A DNA stretch of 64,000 bases from the NCBI RefSeq assembly GCF_900105785.1, contig NZ_LT629799.1, positions 186,001 to 250,000 on the forward strand. The letters run 5' to 3'. The notes below the pieces were generated by a model. That model had not been told where the DNA came from. It made no database searches and saw only the letters and a program-made list of their open reading frames with translations. The position numbers and the translations under genes were made by a program. This DNA is from Microlunatus sagamiharensis. GTDB lineage: Bacteria; Actinomycetota; Actinomycetes; Propionibacteriales; Propionibacteriaceae. Of the stretch, positions 20,848 through 32,414 are shown in pieces; positions within the stretch are counted from its first letter, which is position 1, and every line of letters starts with the position of its first letter.

Positions 20848-21150
20848 GTGGAACCGGACGTGGCGGCCCAGCTGGCGCGGTTGCGGCACAGCATCGACAA
20901 CATGGACGCGGCGCTGGTGCACCTGCTCGCGGAGCGCTTCGCGATCACCCAGCAGGTCGGGGTCCTGAAGGCCGAGCACGGCCTCCCGCCCGCCGACCCG
21001 GACCGCGAGGCGCAGCAGATCGCCCGCCTCCGGGCCCTGGCCGTGGACGCCCGGCTCGACCCGGAGTTCGCGGAGAAGGTGCTCGGCTTCATCGTCGCCG
21101 AGGTGGTGCGGCACCACGAGGCGGTGCTGCGCGGCTCGACCCGACCGTGA
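20848..21150 (+). CDS. Chorismate mutase, AroQ type
   Basis: A 100-residue all-helical protein: RLRHSIDNMDAALVHLLAERFAITQQVGVLKAEHGLPPADPDREAQQIARLRALA matches the AroQ (CM_2) family, with the R...D...L..R....VG..K......DP.RE spacing of active-site residues. It converts chorismate to prephenate for Phe and Tyr synthesis and is cytoplasmic. The start is set by the -10 box. The stop overlaps the next gene (GTGA), so the two are translationally coupled although no functional link is obvious. Confidence 0.9.
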   Translation: MEPDVAAQLARLRHSIDNMDAALVHLLAERFAITQQVGVLKAEHGLPPADPDREAQQIARLRALAVDARLDPEFAEKVLGFIVAEVVRHHEAVLRGSTRP

Positions 21151-22670
21151 CGACGACCGCGGTCGCCCCGGCGCCGGCCGCGGCACCCCTGCCGGTGCCC
21201 GGCCGCCGCGCCTTCGCGCTCGTCCTCGTCGCGGTCGCGGCGGCGGCGTTCGCCTCGCGCCTGGTGCCCGTCCTGCACGGCGGCGGCCTCTTCGGGCTCA
21301 TCGGCTACGACGGCGGCGTCTACTACGCCGCCGGCGCCGGCCTCGCGCACGGGCTGTGGCCCTACCTCGACTTCCTGCTGCTGCACCCGCCGGGCATCGT
21401 GCTCGCGCTGGCCCCCTTCGGCCTGCTCGGCCGCGTCGTCGGCCACCCGGAGGCGATGGCCGCGGCCCGGCTCGCCTGGATGCTGCTGGGCACCCTCAGC
21501 GCGCTGCTCGTCGCCGCGACCCTGCGCCGGCTGGGGCTGGTCGCCGCCCTGGTCGGCGGCCTCGTGTACGCGGTGTGGGTGCCGGCGATCTTCGTCGAGC
21601 GGACCACGACGCTCGAGGCGGTGACGGGCGTGCTCACGCTCGGCGCCGTGTGGCTCGTCTCCCGCGCCGCGCGCGGCGACCTCACGACCCGGGCGGCGGT
21701 GCTCGCCGGGCTGCTGCTGGGGGCGTCCTGCGCGACCAAGATCTGGGGCGTCGCGCCGCTGCTGGCCGTCGTGGCGTGGTGCGCCCTCGAGCACGGGCGT
21801 CGCCGGGCGGTCGCGCTCGCCCTCGGCGGGGCGGCGGCGACCGTCGCGATCTGCCTGCCGTTCTTCCTCCGCGCACCGCGCCTGATGTGGGACATGGTCG
21901 TCGGCGCGCAGCTGGGCCGCCCCCAGGTCGACGTCAGCTGGTACACCCGCGCGGTCGACACCGCCGGGCTCAGCCAGGTGGCCGGAGGGGTCACGCCGCT
22001 GCTCGTCCTCGTCACCGCCCTGGTCCTCGTCTCGGTCGTGGTCGCGCTCCGCAGCGCGGCCGGCCGGCTGGCGGTCGCCCTGCTGGTCGTCGGGCTGGTG
22101 CTGCTCGCGGTCAGCCCCGCCTGGACGGTCGACTACGCGAGCCTGGTCGCGGCCCCCGTGGCCCTGCTCGGCGGCCGTGCGGCCGGGGCCGTGAGCCGGG
22201 CCGTGTCGCAGCTCGCCCCGCTGCGTGTCGTCGTGGTCCTGGCCGTGGTGGGCGCGCTCGCCGCGTACACCGCGCTCTCCGCGCCCCGCACCGTCTTCGG
22301 CACGCCCTTCGCCGGACGGACCATGGCCCGCCTCGTCGCCGGGACCCCGGGGTGCGTGACCTCCGACGAGCCCACCGTGCTCGTCGAGTCGGGCGCCCTC
22401 ACGCGCAACCTGGAGCGCGGCTGCCCGCTGGTGGTCGACCTGGGTGGCTACTCCTACTACCTCCGCCCGGGCGCCGACCTGCAGGTGGGCCGCGCCCGCA
22501 ACGAGCAGTGGCAGGCCTTCGCGCTGGACTACCTGGCCAGCGGCGGCGCGGCCGTGGTCGTGCGGTTCGACACCCTCACCGGGCTCAGCCCGTCGACGAG
22601 GGCGACGATCGAGCGCTGGCCGGCGCTCGGGGACGCCGGGCGCTACGTCGTCCGCCGCCCCTCGCGCTGA
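21147..22670 (+). CDS. GT-C-type membrane glycosyltransferase
   Basis: A 507-residue protein with about ten membrane segments. The first external loop [30 protein letters not shown] carries the acidic residue and PPG pattern of polyprenyl-phosphate-sugar-dependent GT-C enzymes (PMT/GT39 or GT87 relatives). The C-terminal ~100 residues after the last segment ([22 protein letters not shown]...) form a soluble domain, probably extracytoplasmic. The sugar and acceptor are unknown. The GTG start overlaps the chorismate mutase stop. Confidence 0.75.
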   Translation: MTTTAVAPAPAAAPLPVPGRRAFALVLVAVAAAAFASRLVPVLHGGGLFGLIGYDGGVYYAAGAGLAHGLWPYLDFLLLHPPGIVLALAPFGLLGRVVGHPEAMAAARLAWMLLGTLSALLVAATLRRLGLVAALVGGLVYAVWVPAIFVERTTTLEAVTGVLTLGAVWLVSRAARGDLTTRAAVLAGLLLGASCATKIWGVAPLLAVVAWCALEHGRRRAVALALGGAAATVAICLPFFLRAPRLMWDMVVGAQLGRPQVDVSWYTRAVDTAGLSQVAGGVTPLLVLVTALVLVSVVVALRSAAGRLAVALLVVGLVLLAVSPAWTVDYASLVAAPVALLGGRAAGAVSRAVSQLAPLRVVVVLAVVGALAAYTALSAPRTVFGTPFAGRTMARLVAGTPGCVTSDEPTVLVESGALTRNLERGCPLVVDLGGYSYYLRPGADLQVGRARNEQWQAFALDYLASGGAAVVVRFDTLTGLSPSTRATIERWPALGDAGRYVVRRPSR

Positions 22671-22725
22671 CCGGCCCGCCCGCCCGCCACTCCTAGACTG
22701 CCTCTCGCCCGAGGGAAGGACCCCC

Positions 22726-24351
<1,626 letters not shown>

Positions 24352-24376
24352 CCGGCGACGCTCGGCGAGCATCGCG

Positions 24377-25087
24377 TCAGGCGGCGCCCGCGTAGCGGGC
24401 GTCGGAGCGGCGGGCGCGGAGCAGCAGGAGCGTGCCGACGGCCATCAGGAGGCCGGCGAGCAGCAGGGCGTAGGCGCCGCCGAGGTGGCGGATGACCAGC
24501 GCCGCGGCGAGCGCACCGAGACCCATCGTCACGATGGCGCCCACGCGACGGAACCACGCCGCGCCCGCGCCGCCGGCCAGCCGGCTGTCGGCGGCGAGGT
24601 TGACCATCGTCATCGTGACGACGACGGTCGAGAGGTCGCGGATCTGGGTGTGGCGCACCCCGGCGGCCTGGGCGCCGAGCAGCAGCGCGAGCACCCCGGT
24701 GATCACCACCATCTCGGTGGTGCCGAGCCGGCCCAGCCCGAGCCAGACGCCGGCCAGCGCGAACGTCCCGAGCACGACCACGAGCTGCACGACCATGGAC
24801 GAGCGGGGCAGCCTCACCGGCCCGCCGGCCCCGCGGCGGGTCAGGCGCGAGCCGAGTGCCGCCCCCAGCACGAAGGTCAGCAGGGCGACGAGGTTGTTGA
24901 GCACCGGGATGTCGTCGACGCCCGCGAGGCCGAAGCCGACGAAGAGCACGTTGCCGGTCATGTTGCCGGTGAAGACCCGGTCGAGGGCCAGGTAGCTGAC
25001 CCCGTCCACGGCTCCCGTCGCCGCGGTCAGCACGAGCAGGGCGAGGCCGTACTCACGCTCCGCCCAGGTCTGCGTGCTCGCTGCCAT
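24377..25087 (-). CDS. YoaK/DUF1275 family membrane protein
   Basis: A 236-residue protein with six or so membrane segments: LLVLTAATGAVDGVSYLALDRVFTGNMTGNVLFVGFGLAG is the family signature (GxVDxxxYL...FxxxxTGN). Function is not established for the family. The ATG at 25087 has GGAGG 8 bases upstream; a longer open frame to 25339 has no support. It is divergent from the ABC operon, with 133 bases between the start codons, and convergent with guaA with only 25 bases between stops. Confidence 0.88.
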   Translation of the reverse strand: MAASTQTWAEREYGLALLVLTAATGAVDGVSYLALDRVFTGNMTGNVLFVGFGLAGVDDIPVLNNLVALLTFVLGAALGSRLTRRGAGGPVRLPRSSMVVQLVVVLGTFALAGVWLGLGRLGTTEMVVITGVLALLLGAQAAGVRHTQIRDLSTVVVTMTMVNLAADSRLAGGAGAAWFRRVGAIVTMGLGALAAALVIRHLGGAYALLLAGLLMAVGTLLLLRARRSDARYAGAA

Positions 25088-25220
25088 CGTCGTGCCTCCG
25101 AGGGTCGGGATGCCTACGGCGGCGGACGTTACCGGGCTCGCCGAGGCCTGCTCGGCGGGCGCAGGACGACGGACATTGCCCAAGGAAAGCGTGAGAACTC
25201 TTCCCACCGACGGGTAGGAC

Positions 25221-26969
25221 GTGGTTGGTTTCGTTGAACGATCCGCCGAACGCCCCGCAGCACGTCGCACGAGGACGACCCGTCCGCACGCCACCCGAGG
25301 AGCCGTCCTGCCGAACCGTCGAGGCCCCGCCACCGCCACCCGCTCGCGCCGCGTCCGCGGCCCGCTGCTCGCGCTCGCCGCGGCCGTCCTGCTCCTGCCC
25401 GGCTGCTACGCCGTGCAGGTCCCCGGGCCCGCGCCCGAGCGACCCGACCAGCCCTCCGACGCGCTGGGGGACCGGGCGGTGCGCGAGGGCGGCGAGCTGG
25501 TGATGGGCCTGTCGGCGGAGCCGGACAAGCTCGACCCTACGACGTCGTCGTCGCTCTACACGCGCTACGTGATGAACACGATCTGCGAGAAGCTCTACGA
25601 CATCGACGCCTCGGGCGAGGTCGTGCCGCAGCTCGCGAGCGCGCTGCCCACGATCTCCGACGGCGGGCGGACGGTGACCATCCCGGTGCGCGACGGCATC
25701 CGCTTCGCCGACGGCACCGACCTCGACGCCCAGGCCGTGCGGACGACCTTCGAGCGCAACCTGACTCTCAAGACCTCGGCGCGGCGCAGCGAGCTGGGCC
25801 CCATCAGCTCGGTCGAGGCGAAGGACGCCCGGACCGTGGTCGTGCGCTACGAGACCCCGTTCGCCCCGCTCACCGCGGCCCTGGCCGACCGCGCCGGCAT
25901 GATCATGTCGCCGAAGGCCCTGGACGAGCTCGGCGACTCCTTCGCCACCCGGCCGACCTGCGTGGGGCCGTTCAGCTTCGTCTCCCGCGTCCCGCAGACC
26001 TCCATCACGGTCAAGCGCGACCCGCTCTACTACGCCGCCGACCAGGTGCACCTCGACTCGATCACCTACCGGATCATGGCCGACGCCAACATCCGCGCGG
26101 CCAACCTGCGCTCCGGCGACATCCAGGTCGCCGACACGATCTCGACCCAGGACGTCGACGCGCTGGCGAAGGAGCGCGACCTCGGCGTCCTGCAGACCAG
26201 CTCGCTCGGCTACCAGGCGATGACGATCAACCTCGGCAACGTGGACGGGGCGGGGGAGCCGCCCAAGCAGATCGACACCCCGCTGGCGAAGGACCCCCGC
26301 GTGCGCCTTGCCCTCGCGTACGCGGTCGACCGCGACGCGCTGGTCAACTCGGTCTTCAACAACTGGTACCAACCGGCCTGCTCGCCGATCCCGCCGACGT
26401 CGCCGTACGCGAGCCCGGCCGGCGAGGCGTGCGTGCCGCACGACCCGGCCAAGGCGCGCGAGCTGCTGCAGCAGGCGGGGGTCGAGATCCCCTTCCCGAT
26501 CACGGTGAAGACCTCGAACACCGCGGAGTCGCTGCGCTTCGCCCAGGCCCTGCAGGCGTCGCTCGAGCCCGGCGGCTTCGCGCTGCAGATCGAGCCGGTG
26601 GAGTACTCGACGCTGCTCGACCAGCAGACGGCCGGGGACTTCGACGCCATCCTGCTGGGCTGGTCGGGTCGCATCGACCCGCACGGCAACATGAACGCCT
26701 TCCTCACCACCGGCGGCGGCAACAACTACGCCGGCTACAGCAACGAGGTCGTCGACGACGGGATGGCCGAGGCCGCCCGCTCGACCGACACCGCGGAGCG
26801 GGCCGAGATCTACGGCAAGGTGATGACGCAGGTGCGCGAGGACAACCCGATCATCTACCTCTACCGCGTGCGCAACATCGCCGCGTACACCCGTGACGTG
26901 GGCGGCGTCGAGATCTTCCCCGACGCCGTCGTCCGGCTCGGCCGGGCCGCGTTCCTGCAGGAGGGGTGA
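25221..26969 (+). CDS. Peptide-type ABC transporter substrate-binding lipoprotein
   Basis: A family 5 extracellular binding protein (DppA/OppA/GsiB type). The lipobox LLLPGC follows a hydrophobic run (LLALAAAVLLLPGC), so it is a lipoprotein. Mature part: GELVMGLSAEPDKLDPTTSSSLYTRYVMNTICEKLYDID..., then PVRDGIRFADGTDLDAQAVRTTFER. From GTG 25221 the protein has 582 residues, but the Arg-rich n-region is oddly long (about 50 residues). A CTG at 25308, with GAGGAG 5 bases upstream, would give a normal-length signal peptide. The true start is open. First gene of a five-gene operon. Confidence 0.88.
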   Translation: MVGFVERSAERPAARRTRTTRPHATRGAVLPNRRGPATATRSRRVRGPLLALAAAVLLLPGCYAVQVPGPAPERPDQPSDALGDRAVREGGELVMGLSAEPDKLDPTTSSSLYTRYVMNTICEKLYDIDASGEVVPQLASALPTISDGGRTVTIPVRDGIRFADGTDLDAQAVRTTFERNLTLKTSARRSELGPISSVEAKDARTVVVRYETPFAPLTAALADRAGMIMSPKALDELGDSFATRPTCVGPFSFVSRVPQTSITVKRDPLYYAADQVHLDSITYRIMADANIRAANLRSGDIQVADTISTQDVDALAKERDLGVLQTSSLGYQAMTINLGNVDGAGEPPKQIDTPLAKDPRVRLALAYAVDRDALVNSVFNNWYQPACSPIPPTSPYASPAGEACVPHDPAKARELLQQAGVEIPFPITVKTSNTAESLRFAQALQASLEPGGFALQIEPVEYSTLLDQQTAGDFDAILLGWSGRIDPHGNMNAFLTTGGGNNYAGYSNEVVDDGMAEAARSTDTAERAEIYGKVMTQVREDNPIIYLYRVRNIAAYTRDVGGVEIFPDAVVRLGRAAFLQEG

Positions 26970-26979
26970 GGAGCCGCTG

Positions 26980-27933
26980 ATGACCCGGTACCTGCTCAAC
27001 AAGCTCTGGCAGGCGGCGATCACGCTGCTGCTCTCCGCGCTGGTCGTCTTCGTCGGCGTCCGGCTGCTGCCCGGCGACCCGGCGCTCGCGCTGGCCGGGG
27101 AGGAGGCCGACCCGGCGACGCTCGCCCAGGTGCGCAGCGACCTCGGCCTCGACCAGCCCGTGATCGTGCAGTTCTGGCGCTTCCTCACCAACCTGGCGCA
27201 GGGCGACCTCGGCACCTCCATCCGCACCGGCACGCCGGTCACCGACCTGATCGCGGCGACGCTGCCGGTCACGCTCTGGCTCGCCCTGTACGCGACCGTG
27301 CTCGCGGTGGTCATCGGCGTGGCCGGGGGCGCGCTCGCCGCCGTCTACCGCGGCCGGTGGCCCGAGTGGGTGGCCAACGGCTTCTCCCTCGCCGGGCTGA
27401 GCGTCCCGCACTTCTGGCTCGGGCTGCTCGCGATCCTCTACCTCTCGGTCTCGCTCGGGCTGTTCCCGGCGTCGGGCTACGTGCCCGTGACCGAGGACCC
27501 GCTCCGCGCGCTGTACTACCTGACGCTGCCCGCGATCATCCTCGGCACCGCCCTGGCCGCGGTGGTCATGCGTCAGACGCGCTCGTCGATGCTGGAGACG
27601 CTGTCCACCGACTACGTCCGCACGGCGCGGGCCAAGGGCCTGCCGCGCGCCAAGGTGCTGCGCGACTACGCGCTGCGCAACTCCTTGATCGTCGTGGTGA
27701 CGATCATCGGCCTGCAGCTCGGCGGGCTGATCTCGGGCGCGGTCGTCACGGAGCGCATCTTCGGCTTGCCGGGTTTCGGCAAGCTGACGCTCGACTCGGT
27801 CTTCACCCGCGACTACCCGGTGATCCAGGCCGTCGTCATCGTGGTGACCGCGGCGTACATCGTGATCAACCTCGCGGTGGACGTCCTCTACTCGGTGATC
27901 AACCCACGCATCCGCGTGGGAGGGGAGGCGTAG
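26980..27933 (+). CDS. ABC transporter permease, DppB type
   Basis: A 317-residue permease with six membrane segments. It begins MTRYLLNKLWQAAITLLLSALVVFVGVRLLPGDPA, the usual DppB/GsiC start. The cytoplasmic EAA-type loop RTARAKGLPRAKVLRDYALRNS is near residue 210. GAGGAG stands just ahead of the ATG. Its TAG stop overlaps the GTG of the next permease by one base. Confidence 0.94.
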   Translation: MTRYLLNKLWQAAITLLLSALVVFVGVRLLPGDPALALAGEEADPATLAQVRSDLGLDQPVIVQFWRFLTNLAQGDLGTSIRTGTPVTDLIAATLPVTLWLALYATVLAVVIGVAGGALAAVYRGRWPEWVANGFSLAGLSVPHFWLGLLAILYLSVSLGLFPASGYVPVTEDPLRALYYLTLPAIILGTALAAVVMRQTRSSMLETLSTDYVRTARAKGLPRAKVLRDYALRNSLIVVVTIIGLQLGGLISGAVVTERIFGLPGFGKLTLDSVFTRDYPVIQAVVIVVTAAYIVINLAVDVLYSVINPRIRVGGEA

Positions 27934-28847
27934 TGGCGATCCAGGTGGTGCCGGCCGAGAGCATGGCGGCGTCGAGCACGCCCGGGGACGCGGGCGACGG
28001 TCTCGGCAGCGGGCGGGGCCGGGCGCTGCGCAGCCTGCTGCGCAACCCCCTCGGTCTCGTCGGCGCGGGCCTGCTGCTGCTCGTCGCGCTCGTGGCCGTG
28101 CTCGCGCCGGTCATCGCGCCCTACCCGCCGACGCAGGTGCACTTCGAGACCCCCTTCCAGCGCGTCGGGACGGAGGGCTTCTGGCTCGGCACCGACGACC
28201 TGGGCCGCGACATCATGTCGCGCGTCTTCTACGGCACCCGTGCCTCGCTCGAGGTCGGGATCCTCTCGGTCGCGCTGGCCGTCGTGATCGGGGTGCCGCT
28301 CGGGCTGGTCTCGGGCTGGTGGCGCCTGCTCGACGCGTTCGTGTCCCGGCTCACCGACCTGCTGCTGGCCTTCCCGTTCCTCATCCTGGCCGTCGGCCTG
28401 GCGGCGGTGCGCGGCCCGAGCCTGACCAACGCGGCCCTGGCCCTCGGCATCGCCCAGGTGCCGACCATGATCAGGGTCGTCCGCGCGGAGACGCTGCGCT
28501 GGCGTGGCGCAGACTTCGTCACGTCGGCGCGGGCGATGGACGCGGGCAGCGGCTGGATCCTCGGGCGCCACGTCCTGCCCAACGCGGCCTCGGCGGTCAT
28601 CGTGCAGGCGACGGTGATCATGCCCGTGGCGATCATCGGCGAGGCGACGCTGTCGTTCCTGGGGCTCGGCATCCGCCCGCCCGCGCCCAGCCTGGGGATC
28701 ATGCTCTCCGACGCGCAGCAGTACATCTTCCGTGCGCCCGCCGCCGCGGTCATCCCCGGCGTGACGATCGCGGTCATCTGCCTGGGCTTCAACTTCTTCG
28801 GCGACGCCCTGCGCGACGCCCTGGACCCGACGACCTCGAGCCGCTGA
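27933..28847 (+). CDS. ABC transporter permease, DppC type
   Basis: A 304-residue permease with a short cytoplasmic head and six membrane segments. FWLGTDDLGRDIMSRVFYGTRASLEVG is the OppC/DppC-type signature, and the EAA loop is VRAETLRWRGADFVTSARAMDAG. It forms the membrane channel with the DppB-type protein. The GTG start is in the TAGTG junction with the upstream gene. Confidence 0.94.
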   Translation: MAIQVVPAESMAASSTPGDAGDGLGSGRGRALRSLLRNPLGLVGAGLLLLVALVAVLAPVIAPYPPTQVHFETPFQRVGTEGFWLGTDDLGRDIMSRVFYGTRASLEVGILSVALAVVIGVPLGLVSGWWRLLDAFVSRLTDLLLAFPFLILAVGLAAVRGPSLTNAALALGIAQVPTMIRVVRAETLRWRGADFVTSARAMDAGSGWILGRHVLPNAASAVIVQATVIMPVAIIGEATLSFLGLGIRPPAPSLGIMLSDAQQYIFRAPAAAVIPGVTIAVICLGFNFFGDALRDALDPTTSSR

Positions 28848-28860
28848 GGCCCGGGGACCC

Positions 28861-30678
28861 ATGACCGAATCGAGCTCCGTGTTCCCGAACCCTCCCGCCC
28901 CGCTCACCCGGCCCGACCTGCGCGGGTCGTTCGGCATGTGCGCCACCACGCACTGGCTGGCCAGCTCCTGCGGCCAGGCCGTGCTCGAGCGCGGCGGCAA
29001 CGCCTTCGACGCCGCGGTGGCCGCCGGCTTCGTCCTGCACCTGGTCGAGCCCCACCTCAACGGCCCGGGCGGCGACCTTTGCGGCCTCGTCGCCGTCGCC
29101 GGTGCCGGGTCGGCCGAGGTCCTCGTCGGCCAGGGACCGGCCCCGGCCGGGGCGAGCATCGCGCACTACCGCGGCGAGGGTCTGGACCTGGTGCCCGGCG
29201 CCGGAGGGCTCGCCGCCGCCGTGCCGGCCGCGGTCGACGCGTGGCTGCTGATGCTGCGCGACCACGGCACGCTCGAGCTCGCCGACGTGTGGGCGTACGT
29301 CCTCGACTACGCCGAGCACGGCTACCCGCTGGTCGATCGCGTCGGCGCGACGGTGGGCTCGGTGCGCGAGCTCTTCGAGCGGCACTGGACGACCTCGGCC
29401 GACTTCTGGCTCGTCGACGGCCGCCCGCGCACCGGCACCATGACCAACCCGGCGTACGCGGCCGTCCTGCGCGGGCTGCTGGAGGCCGGCGCTGGCGCGT
29501 CGAGCCGTGAGGAGCGCATCGACGCCGCGCGCGAGTCCTGGGCGACCGGGGTCGTACCCCGGGCCGCGTGCGCGCTGCTCGCCACCCCGCACCGCCACTC
29601 CGACGGCCGCGACCACGCGGGCGTGATCACCCCCGCCGACTTCGCGGCCAGCCGGGCGCGCTGGGAGCCGGCGACGACGGCGACGTTCCGCGGCTGGACC
29701 GTGGCCAAGACCGGCCCGTGGGGCTCGGGCCCGGTGCTGCTGCAGGCGCTGAAGGTCCTGGAGGGCTTCGACGACGACGAGCTCGACCCGCAGACCGAGC
29801 TCGGCGCCCACCACCTCGTGGAGGCGCTCAAGCTCGCGCTCGCCGACCGCGACGCCTGGTATGGCGACCCGGACCCCGACGGCGACGAGCCGGGGGTGCC
29901 GATGGAGCTGCTGCTCTCCGAGGCGTACGCGACGCAGCGCCGTGCCCTCGTCGGGGAGCGGGCCTCGGACGGGCCGCAGCCCGGCGAGGTCCCGGGCCGC
30001 GAGCCCTACCTCGCCCCGCTGCGCGAGGAGTCGCCCGACCCGGCCGCGGAGGGGGTGGGTGAGCCGACCGTCTCCACCGCCGGCGAGACGAAGGGCGACA
30101 CCTGCCACGTCGACGTCGTCGACCGGTGGGGCAACCTCGTCTCGGTCACCCCCAGCGGCGGCTGGCTGCAGTCGTCGCCGCACGTCCCCGAGCTCGGCTT
30201 CTGCCTGGGCAGCCGCCTGCAGATGACCTGGCTCGACGAGGCGTCGCCGTCCGCGCTGCGTCCCGGGCGCCGCCCGCGGACGACGCTGAGCCCGACCCTG
30301 CTGCTGCGCGACGGCGTCGGGGTCTCCGCGCTCGGCACGCCCGGCGGCGACCAGCAGGACCAGTGGCAGCTGTCGTACCTGCTCCGCGTGCTCGTCGGCG
30401 GCTGGACCCCGCAGCAGGCGATCGACGCGCCGACCCTGCACACGACGGCCATGGCCGGCTCCTTCTGGCCGCGGACCTGGACGCCCCGCGGGGTCGTCGC
30501 CGAGGACCGCCTGCCGGCCGAAGTGCTCGACGGGCTCGCCGCCCGTGGACACGCGGTGAGCGTGGTCGGCGGCTGGACGCTCGGCCGGTTGTCCTCGGTG
30601 ACGCGGGACCCGGGCAGCGGGGCGCTCTCGGCCGCCGCGAACCCCCGGGGCGAGCAGGGCTACGCGGTGGGCCGATGA
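28861..30678 (+). CDS. Gamma-glutamyltransferase family protein
   Basis: A 605-residue Ntn-hydrolase. GGNAFDAAVAAGFVLHLVEPHLNGPGGD is the family start region. GDTCHVDVVDRWGNLVSVTPSGG carries the expected autoprocessing and nucleophile Thr (residue ~412), and RPRTTLSPTLLLRDG with GTPGGDQQDQ follows. No signal peptide is visible, so it seems cytoplasmic, unlike most periplasmic enzymes of the family. Such enzymes cut gamma-glutamyl bonds in glutathione or gamma-glutamyl peptides. It sits between the permease and ATPase genes of a peptide importer and overlaps the ATPase gene by 4 bases. Confidence 0.9.
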   Translation: MTESSSVFPNPPAPLTRPDLRGSFGMCATTHWLASSCGQAVLERGGNAFDAAVAAGFVLHLVEPHLNGPGGDLCGLVAVAGAGSAEVLVGQGPAPAGASIAHYRGEGLDLVPGAGGLAAAVPAAVDAWLLMLRDHGTLELADVWAYVLDYAEHGYPLVDRVGATVGSVRELFERHWTTSADFWLVDGRPRTGTMTNPAYAAVLRGLLEAGAGASSREERIDAARESWATGVVPRAACALLATPHRHSDGRDHAGVITPADFAASRARWEPATTATFRGWTVAKTGPWGSGPVLLQALKVLEGFDDDELDPQTELGAHHLVEALKLALADRDAWYGDPDPDGDEPGVPMELLLSEAYATQRRALVGERASDGPQPGEVPGREPYLAPLREESPDPAAEGVGEPTVSTAGETKGDTCHVDVVDRWGNLVSVTPSGGWLQSSPHVPELGFCLGSRLQMTWLDEASPSALRPGRRPRTTLSPTLLLRDGVGVSALGTPGGDQQDQWQLSYLLRVLVGGWTPQQAIDAPTLHTTAMAGSFWPRTWTPRGVVAEDRLPAEVLDGLAARGHAVSVVGGWTLGRLSSVTRDPGSGALSAAANPRGEQGYAVGR

Positions 30679-32378
30679 GCACCGCGACGACCCCCGGGCC
30701 GCGCACCGCGCCGGAGCCGGAGGACGGCACCCCCGTCCTCGAGGTCCGCGACCTCGAGGTCGCCTACCGCACCGAGGGCAGCCTGAAGACCGTCCTGCAC
30801 GGGATCTCGTTCTCGATAGCCCGCGGCGAGCGCGTGGCCGTCGTGGGGGAGTCGGGCTCGGGCAAGTCGACGACGGCCGCCGCGCTGCTGGGCCTGCTGC
30901 CCGGCTCGGGCCAGGTCACCGGCGGATCGATCTCGTTCCAGGGCGAGGACATCACCCGGGCCTCGCGCGACCGGCTGCTGCGGCTGCGCGGGCGCGAGGT
31001 CGGCCTCGTCCCGCAGGACCCCATGTCGAACCTCAACCCGGTGCTCCGCGTCGGCCGCCAGATCAGCGAGACCCTGGTCGCGCACGGGGTGGCCACCGGC
31101 CGGGACGCCACCCGGCGGGCCGTCGAGCTGATGGAGGAGGCCGGCATCCCCGACGCCGGTCGTCGCGCCAAGCAGTACCCGCACGAGTTCTCCGGCGGCA
31201 TGCGCCAGCGCGTGCTCATCGCCATCGGGCTGGCCTGCGCGCCGGAGCTGCTGGTGGCCGACGAGCCCACGTCGGCGCTCGACGTCACCGTGCAGCGCCA
31301 GATCCTCGACCACCTGGAGTCGCTGCGCGCCGCGCGCGGCACCTCGCTGATGCTGATCACCCACGACCTCGGCCTCGCCGCGGACCGCGCCGACACCGTC
31401 GTGGTGATGTCCAAGGGCGAGATCGTCGAGGCCGGCCCGACGGCCGACATCCTGCGCCGGCCCCAGCACCCGTACACCCGTCGCCTCGTGGAGGCCGCAC
31501 CCTCGGTGTCGAGCGCCCGGGCCCGGGTGAGCGCCCGGACCGACGGCCCCGAGGTCCCGGCGGCGGAGGGCGACAAGCCCTCGGACGTCCTCCTCGAGGC
31601 GGTCGGCCTGACGAAGCGCTACCGGCTGCGGGGCCAGCGCGGCCAGGAGGTCGTGGCCGTCGACGACGTCTCGTTCAGCGTGGGCCGCGGCCGCACGACG
31701 GCGGTGGTCGGGGAGTCCGGCTCGGGCAAGACGACGCTCTCGCAGCTGGTGCTCGGGCTGGTCGCCCCGACCGCCGGCGAGGTGCGCATCGAGGGCGAGG
31801 TCGTCGAGACGGCCCGTGGCGCCCGCCGCCGGGCGATGCGGCGCGCGATGCAGCCGGTCTTCCAGGACCCGTACGCCTCGCTCGACCCGACGTACTCGAT
31901 CGAGCACATCGTCGACGAGCCGCTGCGGGTCGCGCGGGTCGGTGACCGCGCCTCCCGGCGTATGCGGGTGGCCGAGCTCCTCGACCAGGTCGCGCTGCCG
32001 GGTTCGCTGGCCCAGCGCCGGCCCAACGAGCTGTCCGGCGGTCAGCGCCAGCGCGTCGCGATCGCGCGCGCCCTGGCCCTGGAGCCCCGGCTGGTGGTCT
32101 GCGACGAGGCGGTGTCGGCGCTCGACGTGCTGGTGCAGGAGCAGACCCTCGACCTGCTCGCCGACCTGCAGGACCGGCTCGGGCTGACCTACCTCTTCAT
32201 CACCCACGACCTCGCCGTGGTGCGCCAGCTCGCCGACGACGTGCTCGTCATGCAGGGCGGGAAGGTCGTGGAGGAGGGTTCCGTGGACGCGGTGTACGCG
32301 GCCCCTCAGACCGCGTACACCCGCGACCTGCTCGACGCGATCCCCGGCGCGGAGTTCTTCGCCGAGCAGGCCCGCTGA
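30675..32378 (+). CDS. Peptide ABC transporter ATPase, fused DppD-DppF
   Basis: A 567-residue protein with two ABC domains. Domain 1 (~20-270): Walker A GESGSGKSTT, signature FSGGMRQR, Walker B LLVADEPTSALD. Domain 2 (~300-555): GESGSGKTTL, LSGGQRQR, LVVCDEAVSALD. The second Walker B has EAVSALD, a common variant. The oligopeptide-type C-terminal region (PQHPYTRRLVEA) follows domain 1. Such fused ATPases occur in glutathione and dipeptide importers (GsiA). The ATG overlaps the GGT stop. Last gene of the operon. Confidence 0.94.
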   Translation: MSTATTPGPRTAPEPEDGTPVLEVRDLEVAYRTEGSLKTVLHGISFSIARGERVAVVGESGSGKSTTAAALLGLLPGSGQVTGGSISFQGEDITRASRDRLLRLRGREVGLVPQDPMSNLNPVLRVGRQISETLVAHGVATGRDATRRAVELMEEAGIPDAGRRAKQYPHEFSGGMRQRVLIAIGLACAPELLVADEPTSALDVTVQRQILDHLESLRAARGTSLMLITHDLGLAADRADTVVVMSKGEIVEAGPTADILRRPQHPYTRRLVEAAPSVSSARARVSARTDGPEVPAAEGDKPSDVLLEAVGLTKRYRLRGQRGQEVVAVDDVSFSVGRGRTTAVVGESGSGKTTLSQLVLGLVAPTAGEVRIEGEVVETARGARRRAMRRAMQPVFQDPYASLDPTYSIEHIVDEPLRVARVGDRASRRMRVAELLDQVALPGSLAQRRPNELSGGQRQRVAIARALALEPRLVVCDEAVSALDVLVQEQTLDLLADLQDRLGLTYLFITHDLAVVRQLADDVLVMQGGKVVEEGSVDAVYAAPQTAYTRDLLDAIPGAEFFAEQAR

Positions 32379-32414
32379 GCCACCCGCGCCCCCGAGGTCG
32401 CCCCACCCCTCAGA

